Shown here: positions 26,489 through 34,872 of the stretch, in pieces
Layout: every line of letters starts with the position of its first letter
Numbering within the stretch: position 1 is the stretch's first letter
DNA from: Methylobacterium sp. BTF04
GTDB taxonomy: Bacteria > Pseudomonadota > Alphaproteobacteria > Rhizobiales > Beijerinckiaceae
Length of the DNA: 63,813 bases
Direction: 5' to 3'
NCBI RefSeq assembly: GCF_010692745.1
Contig: NZ_JAAHTB010000025.1
Span: 1 to 63,813 of the forward strand
Position numbers and translations under genes: made by a program
Notes under the pieces: model-generated
Told to the model about the DNA's origin: nothing
What the model saw: the letters and a program-made list of their open reading frames with translations, nothing else
Databases searched by the model: none

Positions 26489-28243
26489 TCAGCCGCGCGC
26501 GCCGGCGCGCCCGGTCGCCCGCCACAGGAAGGCTCCCGTCGGCGAGCCGGTTCGGCGCAGGGCCTGGACGTCGACCTTGTTCAGCACCGCCCCGAAAATC
26601 TTGTCCCGGACGATGCCGGCCGACAGGACGCCGACGCGCAGGTGTTCCGCCTCGACCTGCCTCCACCCGACGACCAGAAGGATTCCGCCGAGGTAGCGCG
26701 CCGCCGCGCGGACTTCGGCGACGGACGAGAGCGGAGCGAGATCGCAAACGACGTAGTCGTAGGAATCCGCCGCCGCCTTCAGAAGGCCCTGCATCGCCTC
26801 CGTCCAGATCGGCGGCACCGTCCCGCGCTTGGAGGTGTGGCCGATGGGAAGGAAGTGCATCCCGTCCGCGGGATCGACCTGGACATGGTCCTGCAGCGCA
26901 TCCGGGCCGGCCGCTAGGCAGGCGATCAGGCCCTCGCGAGGCCGGCGCAGCAGCGTGGACGAGAGCGAACCGTCCACCCTGTTGCCATCGATGAGCAGGA
27001 CGCGCTCGCCCCGCGCCGCGATGACGTGGGCGAGGTTGGCCGCGATCGTCGAGCTGCCTTCGCCCGCGAAGGTGGCGGTGACGCCGATCAGGCGCGGCGT
27101 CTGGCTGCCGAGAACGCCATCGATGACGACCTTCGCATGGTTCAGGGTCTGGCCCACCGTGGAGAGCGGATGGGTGGACGCGTAGGCGGTGATCGGCGGC
27201 GTCCGCAGCACCGTGGCGCCGTCGCGCCGGAGAGGCATGCGCCATTGCTTGAACCGCCAGCCCCGAAGCAGGGGAACGACGCCGAGAAACTCGACCCCGG
27301 TCGCCTTCACCACCAGTTCCGGGCTCTGGACCGTCAGATCGAGCATCTGCCTGAGGAGCGCAAACGAGATACCGAAGCCGCACCCGGCGAAGGCCGCGAT
27401 GGCGATGATGAGGAGACCGCGCGGATTGCTCTTCTCCGACGGGGAGGCCGCCTGCGCAATGATGCGGGTCTTGGGCCCGACGTCGCGCAGGCGCTCGCGC
27501 ATCCAGATGCTGGCCGATTGCGCCGCCTCGATGCGCGCCGCGACCTGATCGTCGACATAGGCGCGGGCCATCTCGTTGGCGACCTGTGCCGCCTGCTCCG
27601 GGTCCGCCGCCGTGTAGCGGACCATGACGATGTTGCTCATGCCGACGCGCTCGATACTGGTATCGGATTGCAGGCGCCGCATGGCGTCGCGGCGCGCCTC
27701 GCCCTCACCCTGCTCGGCGGCGGCCATGGCTGGCGTGAGATAGCCCGCCACACTTCTGAGGATGTCGGTGAGGGGACCGGATTCCTCGCCCTCCCGCGCC
27801 GTCTCGCGGGACAGGAGCGAGGTCACCTGGGCGACGGCCGTGGCGCGCAGGCGCTGGAGAACCCCCTCGGAATCGGGCTGTTCGGCTTCGTTCAGCCGAA
27901 GGCGATCGACCACCGAAAGCGCGATCTTCTCCGAGCGCATGATCTGCATCTGCGTCTCGAGGAAGGATGGGTCCGGCAGGGATTCGGCGAACAACGCGTC
28001 GTCGCGGCTGAAGGTCAGCTTCAGGTTCGTCAGGAGCAGATGGGTGTGGGCCGTGTAGACCGCCGGGCGCAGGACCACATAGACGGCGGCGAGCCCGGCG
28101 CAGACGAGAGTCAGCTTGATGATCGTCCCGAGCCGGCGGCGGATCGCGCTCATCATCCAGCGCCAATCGATCAACTCGGGCTCGGCACCGAGAAGGAGCG
28201 GATTGCCCACGAAGCTGGCCGGGGACCCTTTGACATGCAACAT
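26489..28243 (-). CDS. Wzc/ExoP-like polysaccharide copolymerase with degenerate kinase domain
   Basis: 584 residues. The N-terminal Wzz region has helix 1 (GTIIKLTLVCAGLAAVYVVL, residues ~40-58), a periplasmic part with a coiled segment, and helix 2 (GLLIIAIAAFAGCGFGISFAL, ~residues 283-303). The C-terminal P-loop domain aligns with bacterial tyrosine kinases (IGVTATFAGEG...TIAANLAHVIAARGERVLLIDG), but Walker A reads GEGSST near residue 395, lacking the catalytic Lys, and there is no Tyr-rich tail. It should still set chain length and couple to the export protein downstream, but kinase activity is doubtful. It is transcribed after the Wza-like gene. Confidence 0.87.
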   Translation of the reverse strand: MLHVKGSPASFVGNPLLLGAEPELIDWRWMMSAIRRRLGTIIKLTLVCAGLAAVYVVLRPAVYTAHTHLLLTNLKLTFSRDDALFAESLPDPSFLETQMQIMRSEKIALSVVDRLRLNEAEQPDSEGVLQRLRATAVAQVTSLLSRETAREGEESGPLTDILRSVAGYLTPAMAAAEQGEGEARRDAMRRLQSDTSIERVGMSNIVMVRYTAADPEQAAQVANEMARAYVDDQVAARIEAAQSASIWMRERLRDVGPKTRIIAQAASPSEKSNPRGLLIIAIAAFAGCGFGISFALLRQMLDLTVQSPELVVKATGVEFLGVVPLLRGWRFKQWRMPLRRDGATVLRTPPITAYASTHPLSTVGQTLNHAKVVIDGVLGSQTPRLIGVTATFAGEGSSTIAANLAHVIAARGERVLLIDGNRVDGSLSSTLLRRPREGLIACLAAGPDALQDHVQVDPADGMHFLPIGHTSKRGTVPPIWTEAMQGLLKAAADSYDYVVCDLAPLSSVAEVRAAARYLGGILLVVGWRQVEAEHLRVGVLSAGIVRDKIFGAVLNKVDVQALRRTGSPTGAFLWRATGRAGARG

Positions 28244-28373
28244 CGGCGTTCACCTCCGGTCCCTGCCGTCTTTCGTCCGCCGGCCCCGACGCCCCTTCGC
28301 GGTGGGTTCGGGGGACCAGGTTTGGCTTCATGGGGTCCGCGAAGCGGCGGTCCCGGTCGCGGATCGCGCGGCG

Positions 28374-29720
28374 TCAGCGGTCCCGGTCGCCGGAGATCAT
28401 CGCCTTGGCCTCGTTGGTGAGGCGCGGCAGCGACGATTTCATCTGGGCGAGATGGGCCGGTGCTTCGTCACGGCGCTGCAGGTGGACCTTGAGGATGTCC
28501 CCGGGCTGTACCGGCGTCGTCTCGAACGCCTCGAACTCACGGGTCTCGCTGGCCTCGACCCGCACGATCGCGAAGGCGAACCGGACGGGCGGATCGGATG
28601 CGCCGCCACTGCCCTCGCCGCTATAGGCCGCGCTTTCCTGAATGATCCGCTCTGCGCTGGCGAGCTTCCCGTTGGTCTCCTGGATCAGCGTCTGGACCTC
28701 CAGCAGGTCGCGGATCACCACGATGGTGCGGTCGTCGTGCACGCTGGCGATGGTCCGTTCCGCCGTGTTGATCTGCTGGCGCGCGCGCAGAACCTGGGTG
28801 TCGAGTTCCTTCTGCTCGCGCTCGATCTGGGCGACGGTGCGCTCCAGCGGCAGCACCCGGTTGGTCGGGGCGAGGCCACGGGCGACGTTGTCGCGGACCT
28901 CCCCGAGTTCGCGCTGGACGGCGATGCGCTGCTTGTCGGCGGCATCGCGCTGGGCCTTGAGCGACAGGATCTCGTCCTCGTGCAGGGTGATCGCCTGCTG
29001 CAGCGCGCGAACCTCGTTCTGCTGGTGCTCGCGCTGGGCGAGGAACAGGGACTTCTCGCCGCCGGAAACGCTCAACCCCTCGGGAAGCGGCCCGGCGATC
29101 TGGACGGGGCGCTTGCCCAATTGGTCGATCTCGGCCTTGAGGCGGGTCTCCTTGGCCAGGAGATCCTTCTTCTTGAGGCCGAGCACCTGCAACTCGCCCT
29201 CGGTCTTGATCCGCTCCTGGATCGAGGCCCAGTTCATCATGTCCGGCCGCCGGTAGGCGCCGCCTGCGATGCTGACGGCGTTCAGGACCAGCATGCCCGG
29301 GCGATACGCGTACTCGCCGGACTTCTCGACGCTGCCGATGATGTAATACGGGCGATACTGGGTGACGGCGACGGCGGCATTGGGCAGTTCCGTCAGCGTC
29401 GCCCGCGACTTCAGGCGGATCGAGATCTCCTGGGCCAGTTCCGAAGGCTGGAGCCCGATCACCGGAATGTCGCCGATCAGCGGAAGCGCAATGAGCCCTT
29501 CGGCGCCCACGGTGAATTCGCCGGTGAGCGCAGGCCACTCGTAGACATGGATCCGAAGCCGATCCTGCGCCCCGAGCTTGTATTGCATCTCCGCGGCGGA
29601 GAGGGGGGCCGGCCCCAGCAGGGACACCGCCAGGAGGGACAGCCTCGCGCAGCGGACAGCCTGTGTCCGACAAATGCCGAGGAGGCCAACCCAGTCCGTC
29701 ACTGAACTCATCACAACCAT
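28374..29720 (-). CDS. Wza/ExoF-like polysaccharide export protein
   Basis: About 448 residues from the ATG at 29720 (an ATG at 29711 is equally possible; the open frame extends 90 bases further up without family likeness). A hydrophobic signal (ARLSLLAVSLLGPAPLSAAE) precedes the polysaccharide export domain (YKLGAQDRLRIHVYEWPALTGEFTVGAEGLIALPLIG). A SLBB-like part (YYIIGSVEKSGEYAYRPGMLVLNAV) and a long helical/coiled region (~residues 190-360) follow. This layout matches rhizobial ExoF/PssN-type proteins. It would form the periplasmic/outer-membrane export conduit with the copolymerase, whose gene begins 130 bp downstream. Confidence 0.88.
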   Translation of the reverse strand: MVVMSSVTDWVGLLGICRTQAVRCARLSLLAVSLLGPAPLSAAEMQYKLGAQDRLRIHVYEWPALTGEFTVGAEGLIALPLIGDIPVIGLQPSELAQEISIRLKSRATLTELPNAAVAVTQYRPYYIIGSVEKSGEYAYRPGMLVLNAVSIAGGAYRRPDMMNWASIQERIKTEGELQVLGLKKKDLLAKETRLKAEIDQLGKRPVQIAGPLPEGLSVSGGEKSLFLAQREHQQNEVRALQQAITLHEDEILSLKAQRDAADKQRIAVQRELGEVRDNVARGLAPTNRVLPLERTVAQIEREQKELDTQVLRARQQINTAERTIASVHDDRTIVVIRDLLEVQTLIQETNGKLASAERIIQESAAYSGEGSGGASDPPVRFAFAIVRVEASETREFEAFETTPVQPGDILKVHLQRRDEAPAHLAQMKSSLPRLTNEAKAMISGDRDR

Positions 29721-29891
29721 CGCGTCGATCCCGTGTGCTGAGGAACCATAGGTCCGGCCAAGGTCGCGGCTCGAATCCGCCATTCGGGGCTTCTTCCGCG
29801 AACGGGGCATCGAACGGGGTGGGAGCGCACCCCCAAAATCATCGGCCGCCTACCGCCTGGGAGGTAGCCGCCGTAACCGTCGGTGGGCCGC

Positions 29892-32800
29892 TCAGCCCGC
29901 GCCGCGGACCTCGCGCACCGGATTGCCGCGCGCCCGCATGGCGTTCCGGCGCAGGGCGGCGCGGTCCGAGACGCCCGCGAGGTCCGCATTGGCGCCGCTC
30001 GCCGCGGAGAGGTGGCGGGCGAGCGCGCGAACGGTGGGGAAGCGGAACAGGTCGGTGATGCCGAGCTGGGGCGCGATGCCGGCCTTCAGCGTGCGATGCG
30101 CCTGGACGGCGAGCAGCGAGTGGCCGCCCAGGTTGAAGAAGTTGTCGCCCGCCCCGACGTGATCGATCCCCAGCACGGTACGAAAAACCGCGGCGATCGC
30201 CGACTCGACGCCGCCATCGGGCTCGGCCACTGCGGACGGAGCCGTGGCCGGGACGGTTCCGGGCGGCGGCAGTGCGTTACGGTCGATCTTGGCGTTGGGC
30301 GTGAGCGGCATCCGGTCGAGGGTGAGCACGTGGGCCGGCACCATGAAGTCCGGCAGCGTCCGAGCGAGTTCGGCACGCACCTCCTCGGCGGACGGCGCGG
30401 TCCCGTCGGCGACCACGTAGGCGACGATGCGCTGGTCGCCCGGATGGTCCTCCCGGATGGTGACGACCGCCTCGCGGATGCGCGGGCAGGCCCGCAGGGC
30501 GGCCTCGATCTCGCCGAGCGCGATCCGGTAGCCGCGCACCTTCACCTGATGGTCGATGCGCCCGAGGAAATGCAGGGTGCCGTCCGCATCGAACTGCGCC
30601 AGGTCGCCAGTCCGGTAGATCCGCCCGCCCGGTACGAACGGGTTGTCGCGGAATCGCTCCGCCGTCAGTTCTGGACGGTGGAGGTATCCGCGCGCCACCC
30701 CGGCGCCGCCGATGTAGAGTTCGCCGGGGCAATGCGGCGGCACCGGCCGCAGGCCGGCATCGAGCACATAGAGTTGCGTATTGGCGATCGGGCGCCCGAG
30801 CGGCACGACGCCCGGCCCCGGCACGGCGACCTGCGTCGACGACCAGATCGTCGTCTCGGTGGGGCCGTACATGTTGGTGACCTGCCCGATTCCGGCCTCC
30901 AGCAACGCCGCGAGCAGGTGCCCCGGCAGAGCCTCGCCACCGACATAGAGGTGGCGCAGCCCCGCGAGCCCGGCCCGCTCTTCCGGGTTCATCAGCATCA
31001 TGGTCGCCATCGACGGCGTACATTGGAGATGCGTCACCCCATGCCGGCGGATCTGCGCCCCGAGCCCCTCATCGGCCTCCGCAGCCGGGCAGTTGCAGGA
31101 CGCCACCACGCTGGCGAGCGGGGGCAGCGCGCCGAGGACCGTCGCGGTCGGCAGGCCGAAATCGATCAGGCAGGCGATCTCGTCGACACCGATGGCCCGC
31201 AACTGCGCGACCCGCGCCACGGCGTCGTCGGGGGTGCCGAACAGCCCGCTCTCCTCGAAGTAGCGTTCGAAGGCGAAGTCGAGGATCGCGTCCATCTCCT
31301 CCGGGTCGATGGTCCGCAGGTCGATGGCCATCGGCTGGGTGATCCCGGCGGGCCGCTTGAACGCCGGGAAGGCCCAGGCGTATTGCTTGATCAGCCCGGC
31401 GGCGCTGCGCAGGTACGCCCGCATCGGTTCCCGCGCCTGGGTGCGCACCGTCTCGCGATCCGTACCCAGCAGGGTGTGGAGCATCAGCGTCACCGCGTGA
31501 TCCGCCGGGTCGCGCCCGGCCTCCACCAGCGCCTCGCGATAGGCCGCTATCTTGGCCGCCAGCTCTTCGATGGTCTGCCCGAGGAGATGCGTGAGCACGT
31601 TCGCCCCGAGGCGGGCGGCCTCCCGGAAGGTCTCGGGGTTGCCGGCGGTGGTGATCCAGACCGGCAGTTCCGCCTGGACCGGACGCGGCTGCGTCGTCAC
31701 GTCGACGGTGAGGCCACCGGGCGCGGCGAACGGCACGGCCTCGCCGCGCCACAGGCGGCGCACGGTCTCGACGTCGCGCAGCAAGGCGTCCTTGTTGTGC
31801 GGCGGCGCGTTCTCGGGCCGCAGGAGAAAATCCTCGGGCATCCACCCCGATGCGAAGGCGATCGCAACGCGGCCACCGCTGAGATTGTCCACCACCGCCC
31901 ATTCCTCGGCCACGCGGGCGGGATGGTGCAGCGGCAGGACGCAGCTGCCCGCCCGAATTCCGACATTGCGGGTCACGGCCGCCACCGCCGCCCCGGTCAC
32001 CGCCGGATTCGGATAAGGCGCACCGAAATCGTTGAAGTGGCGCTCCGGCGTCCACACGGCGGTGAAGCCGTGCGTGTCGGCAAAGCGCGAACTCTCGAGC
32101 AGCAGATGGTACATCTGCGCATCGGCCCGGTCGGCCTGGCCCCAGTGGAACAGGCTGAACGCCATCGGCCCGGCCGCCGCCACGCCCGCGCCGATAGGCG
32201 GCGCCGCGACGACCACCTTGAACCCACGCGACAGCGTCCAGAACAGCTCCAATACCGAGATGTCGAAGGACAGGCTGGTCACCGCGAGCCAGACCGGATT
32301 CGGATCTTCGTGCCGCGCCACCCGCTCGTCCATCCCGGCAAAGAAGTTCGCGACGTTGCGATGTTCGATGACGACGCCCTTCGGCCGACCGGTCGAGCCC
32401 GAGGTGTAGATGACGTAGGCCGCATGCGCGGCGGTGACCCCCGAGACCACCCGTGTCCGCGGCGCCTCCGGCGTGGCGGCATCCTCGATGCACAGGAGGG
32501 TGGCCGGATCGCCGGGGACGGCGCCGGCGAGGGCGCGCTGCGTCAGGACCACCGACAGGCCGCTATCGGCGATCATGAGGGCGAGACGGTCCGTCGGGTA
32601 GTTCGGATCGAGGGGAAGGTAGGCTCCGCCCGCCTTCTGGATCGCGAGGGCGCCGACCACGAGGTCGAGCCCGCGGGCGACGTAGAGCCCCACCGGCTGG
32701 TCCGGCCCGACGCCGCGCGCGCGCAGGGCATGCGCCACCCGGTTCGCCCGCTCGTCGAGTTCGCGAAAGCTCAAGGTCCGATGGCCGCAGACCAGGGCGG

Positions 32801-34526
32801 TCGCCTCCGGCGTCCGGTCGGCCTGACGTTCGATCAGGGTGTGGATGCAGGCGGTTTCGTCGTACGCGACCGCAGTGCTGTTCCACGTCACCAGCATCCG
32901 CTCCCGCATGGCGGCGGACATCAGCGGCAGGTCCATCAGAAGCCGGTCGGACTCTCCGGGGAACGCAGCCAGGAAGACCGCCATGCGATCGGCGAGGGCT
33001 TCGGCCTCGTCTTCGGGCAGTCGCTCGGACGCGTAGACCATCAGGAGGTCCGGTCCGTCCGCCGGGACCACCAGCGTCAGGGGGCAGCCGGCGATCGCGT
33101 GAGCGCGCGACGGCGCGGCGGCCTGCACCAGCCCGACGCCGTAGCGCGGCGCGGTGAGGCCGGGCCAGCGCAACGGCAGGTCGCAGAGGTGGCTCCCGAC
33201 CACGCGAAGTTCGGCGAGCGCGGCGGTGACGGAGCGCTCCAGCGTCCCCACTGTCACATCTGTCCCCACAGTGGAATCCTGGGCCAGAATGCGCAGCGGC
33301 AGGGCCGGCGCGAACACGCCCGGATAGTCTCGCGCGCAGGCCCCCACGGTCGCATCCGCATAGGCGACGTCGAAACGGGACTCGGTGGCGACGCGGGCAA
33401 GATAAGCCGCGAGCGCCGCGATCCGGCGATCTCCCGACAGCCCGGCAGGCAGGGCGACCGAGCGGGTGCGCAGGGCGCCTTCGACGGCTGCGGCAGGCCG
33501 GATCGCCGGCAGGACCAGCGGCGACAGATCGGCGAAACGCGCCCGCGCCCAGGTCTCGTGCCGAACCACAGCCTCCGTCACGGCGGAGAGGCGGTCGATC
33601 TCCTCCGGGCCGAGCACCGGCAGGCAATCCCCGGCGCCGACGAGGTCGGAGGGCGATACCGGCATCCCGTCCGCGTCGCGAAGCCCTTCGACCCGCACGG
33701 CCCGGTCGAGTGCCGCGATGGTCAAACCGGTGGTATCGACATCCAGCACCGTGCCGGGTTGGGAGACGGTGAGGACTTCGGACACCACCAAGGTGGCGAC
33801 ATTGTAGGTGGAGGCACCGATCCGGATCTTGGGGGTCAGGAGCGGATTGGCGTAGCCGGGCCCGAAATCGAGCGCGCGGGCGAGCCGGTCGAGGCTCGGC
33901 GCCGGCTGGTCGAAGCGGAGCAGGCCGGCACCGTCGGGGCGGCGGTTGCGACCGAAGAGGGCCAGGCTGCCGGCATCCTGCGGCCGGCTCTGGAGCCGCC
34001 CTTCTGCGATCGCGTCGATCAGTTCGGAGAAGCCCGCGATCCCGGCTTCGAAGCAGCGGGTGTTGAGGGTGAAGGTGGTTTCGTCGGGGGCGAGATCGAA
34101 GGTGCGCGCGATGTGGACCGCGCCCGCATCGACGGCGTCGGTCATCGCATGCCAGGTGATCCCGTACGACGTCTCGCCGTTGAGGATCGCCCAGGCCGGC
34201 GTATTGAGGCCGGCGTAACGCGGCAGCGGCCCATCGTGGAAATTGGCGGCCCCCTCGGTGGCCCGGCCCCAGACCGCGCGCGGCACGATGCGCAGGTTGG
34301 CGATGCTGAAGAACCAATCGTAGGTGCGGTCCGCGAGGCGGCCCGCATAATCGCCGGCGGAGGCCGCCACCGGTAGTCCGAGGCCGGTCGCCCAGGCCGC
34401 GACCGCCGGGTTGTCGGTCACCACCATGTCCACGCGGTGCCCGCGGGCCAGCGCGATCTGACCGCACTGCACCAGCAGCGACTGGTCGCCCATGAGCACG
34501 CATCGAAACTCGGGAGAAGCCCTCAT
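29892..34526 (-). CDS. NRPS: formyltransferase - half condensation - adenylation with inserted luciferase-like monooxygenase - carrier
   Basis: 1544 residues. Residues 1-~250 are a methionyl-tRNA-formyltransferase-like domain with catalytic set Asn95, His97 and Asp133. Residues ~330-480 resemble only the C-terminal half of a condensation domain; no HHxxxD is seen. The adenylation domain starts near 545 (A3 YTSGSTGRPKGV near 705) and is split after about 780 by a flavin luciferase-like monooxygenase (~785-1125, MAFSLFHWGQADRADAQMYH). It then resumes with MYGPTETT, YRTGDLA and NAKIDRNAL. A carrier domain ends it (Ser1470 in LGGHSLL). The MupA/Atu3671 type of inserted monooxygenase is known from agrobacterial NRPSs. 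Predicted role: load, oxidise (probably N-hydroxylate, inference) and N-formylate one amino acid. Earlier start codons were rejected because the upstream sequence is unlike the domain. Confidence 0.88.
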   Translation of the reverse strand: MRASPEFRCVLMGDQSLLVQCGQIALARGHRVDMVVTDNPAVAAWATGLGLPVAASAGDYAGRLADRTYDWFFSIANLRIVPRAVWGRATEGAANFHDGPLPRYAGLNTPAWAILNGETSYGITWHAMTDAVDAGAVHIARTFDLAPDETTFTLNTRCFEAGIAGFSELIDAIAEGRLQSRPQDAGSLALFGRNRRPDGAGLLRFDQPAPSLDRLARALDFGPGYANPLLTPKIRIGASTYNVATLVVSEVLTVSQPGTVLDVDTTGLTIAALDRAVRVEGLRDADGMPVSPSDLVGAGDCLPVLGPEEIDRLSAVTEAVVRHETWARARFADLSPLVLPAIRPAAAVEGALRTRSVALPAGLSGDRRIAALAAYLARVATESRFDVAYADATVGACARDYPGVFAPALPLRILAQDSTVGTDVTVGTLERSVTAALAELRVVGSHLCDLPLRWPGLTAPRYGVGLVQAAAPSRAHAIAGCPLTLVVPADGPDLLMVYASERLPEDEAEALADRMAVFLAAFPGESDRLLMDLPLMSAAMRERMLVTWNSTAVAYDETACIHTLIERQADRTPEATALVCGHRTLSFRELDERANRVAHALRARGVGPDQPVGLYVARGLDLVVGALAIQKAGGAYLPLDPNYPTDRLALMIADSGLSVVLTQRALAGAVPGDPATLLCIEDAATPEAPRTRVVSGVTAAHAAYVIYTSGSTGRPKGVVIEHRNVANFFAGMDERVARHEDPNPVWLAVTSLSFDISVLELFWTLSRGFKVVVAAPPIGAGVAAAGPMAFSLFHWGQADRADAQMYHLLLESSRFADTHGFTAVWTPERHFNDFGAPYPNPAVTGAAVAAVTRNVGIRAGSCVLPLHHPARVAEEWAVVDNLSGGRVAIAFASGWMPEDFLLRPENAPPHNKDALLRDVETVRRLWRGEAVPFAAPGGLTVDVTTQPRPVQAELPVWITTAGNPETFREAARLGANVLTHLLGQTIEELAAKIAAYREALVEAGRDPADHAVTLMLHTLLGTDRETVRTQAREPMRAYLRSAAGLIKQYAWAFPAFKRPAGITQPMAIDLRTIDPEEMDAILDFAFERYFEESGLFGTPDDAVARVAQLRAIGVDEIACLIDFGLPTATVLGALPPLASVVASCNCPAAEADEGLGAQIRRHGVTHLQCTPSMATMMLMNPEERAGLAGLRHLYVGGEALPGHLLAALLEAGIGQVTNMYGPTETTIWSSTQVAVPGPGVVPLGRPIANTQLYVLDAGLRPVPPHCPGELYIGGAGVARGYLHRPELTAERFRDNPFVPGGRIYRTGDLAQFDADGTLHFLGRIDHQVKVRGYRIALGEIEAALRACPRIREAVVTIREDHPGDQRIVAYVVADGTAPSAEEVRAELARTLPDFMVPAHVLTLDRMPLTPNAKIDRNALPPPGTVPATAPSAVAEPDGGVESAIAAVFRTVLGIDHVGAGDNFFNLGGHSLLAVQAHRTLKAGIAPQLGITDLFRFPTVRALARHLSAASGANADLAGVSDRAALRRNAMRARGNPVREVRGAG

Positions 34527-34872
34527 CGCATCGGTTCCTGATCGAAGCGTGCAGACCGCGTCGGCGGTCCTCGGCCCACGGGACGGCTCCCGGGACGCGC
34601 GTCGGTGGAGACGCGGATTCAGGTCTAGGAGCGGCCGAGCTCGCGCTTCCACACACTCAATCGGCCGAGGACTAAGCCTTATGGATACGGCGCCCCTCCG
34701 CATTGGCTGAGGCTGCCTGCCTTTTTGGGTCGGATGGCCCGCCAGGATGCTCTCGATACTGTCCGGCATCACCTTGCCGGCGGTTTCGTCCGCCGCTGGG
34801 GCGCGGCGCGGTTGACCCCCTCCCGGGACGGCGCCCGCAGGGACATGACCAACCCGGAGCGCGTACGCCCCA
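34527..34872. promoter_or_regulatory. Divergent control region between NRPS and PKS genes
   Basis: 346 bases separate the leftward NRPS start from the rightward PKS start. Shared regulation of the two genes is likely from this layout. I see no confident promoter pair or strong palindrome by eye. Confidence 0.5.

Noticed and set aside
29883..34376. 1497-codon open frame antisense to the NRPS
   Set aside because: Composition is Arg/His/Gly/Asp-rich without motifs, typical of the antisense frame of GC-rich coding DNA; the NRPS strand has full domain motifs.
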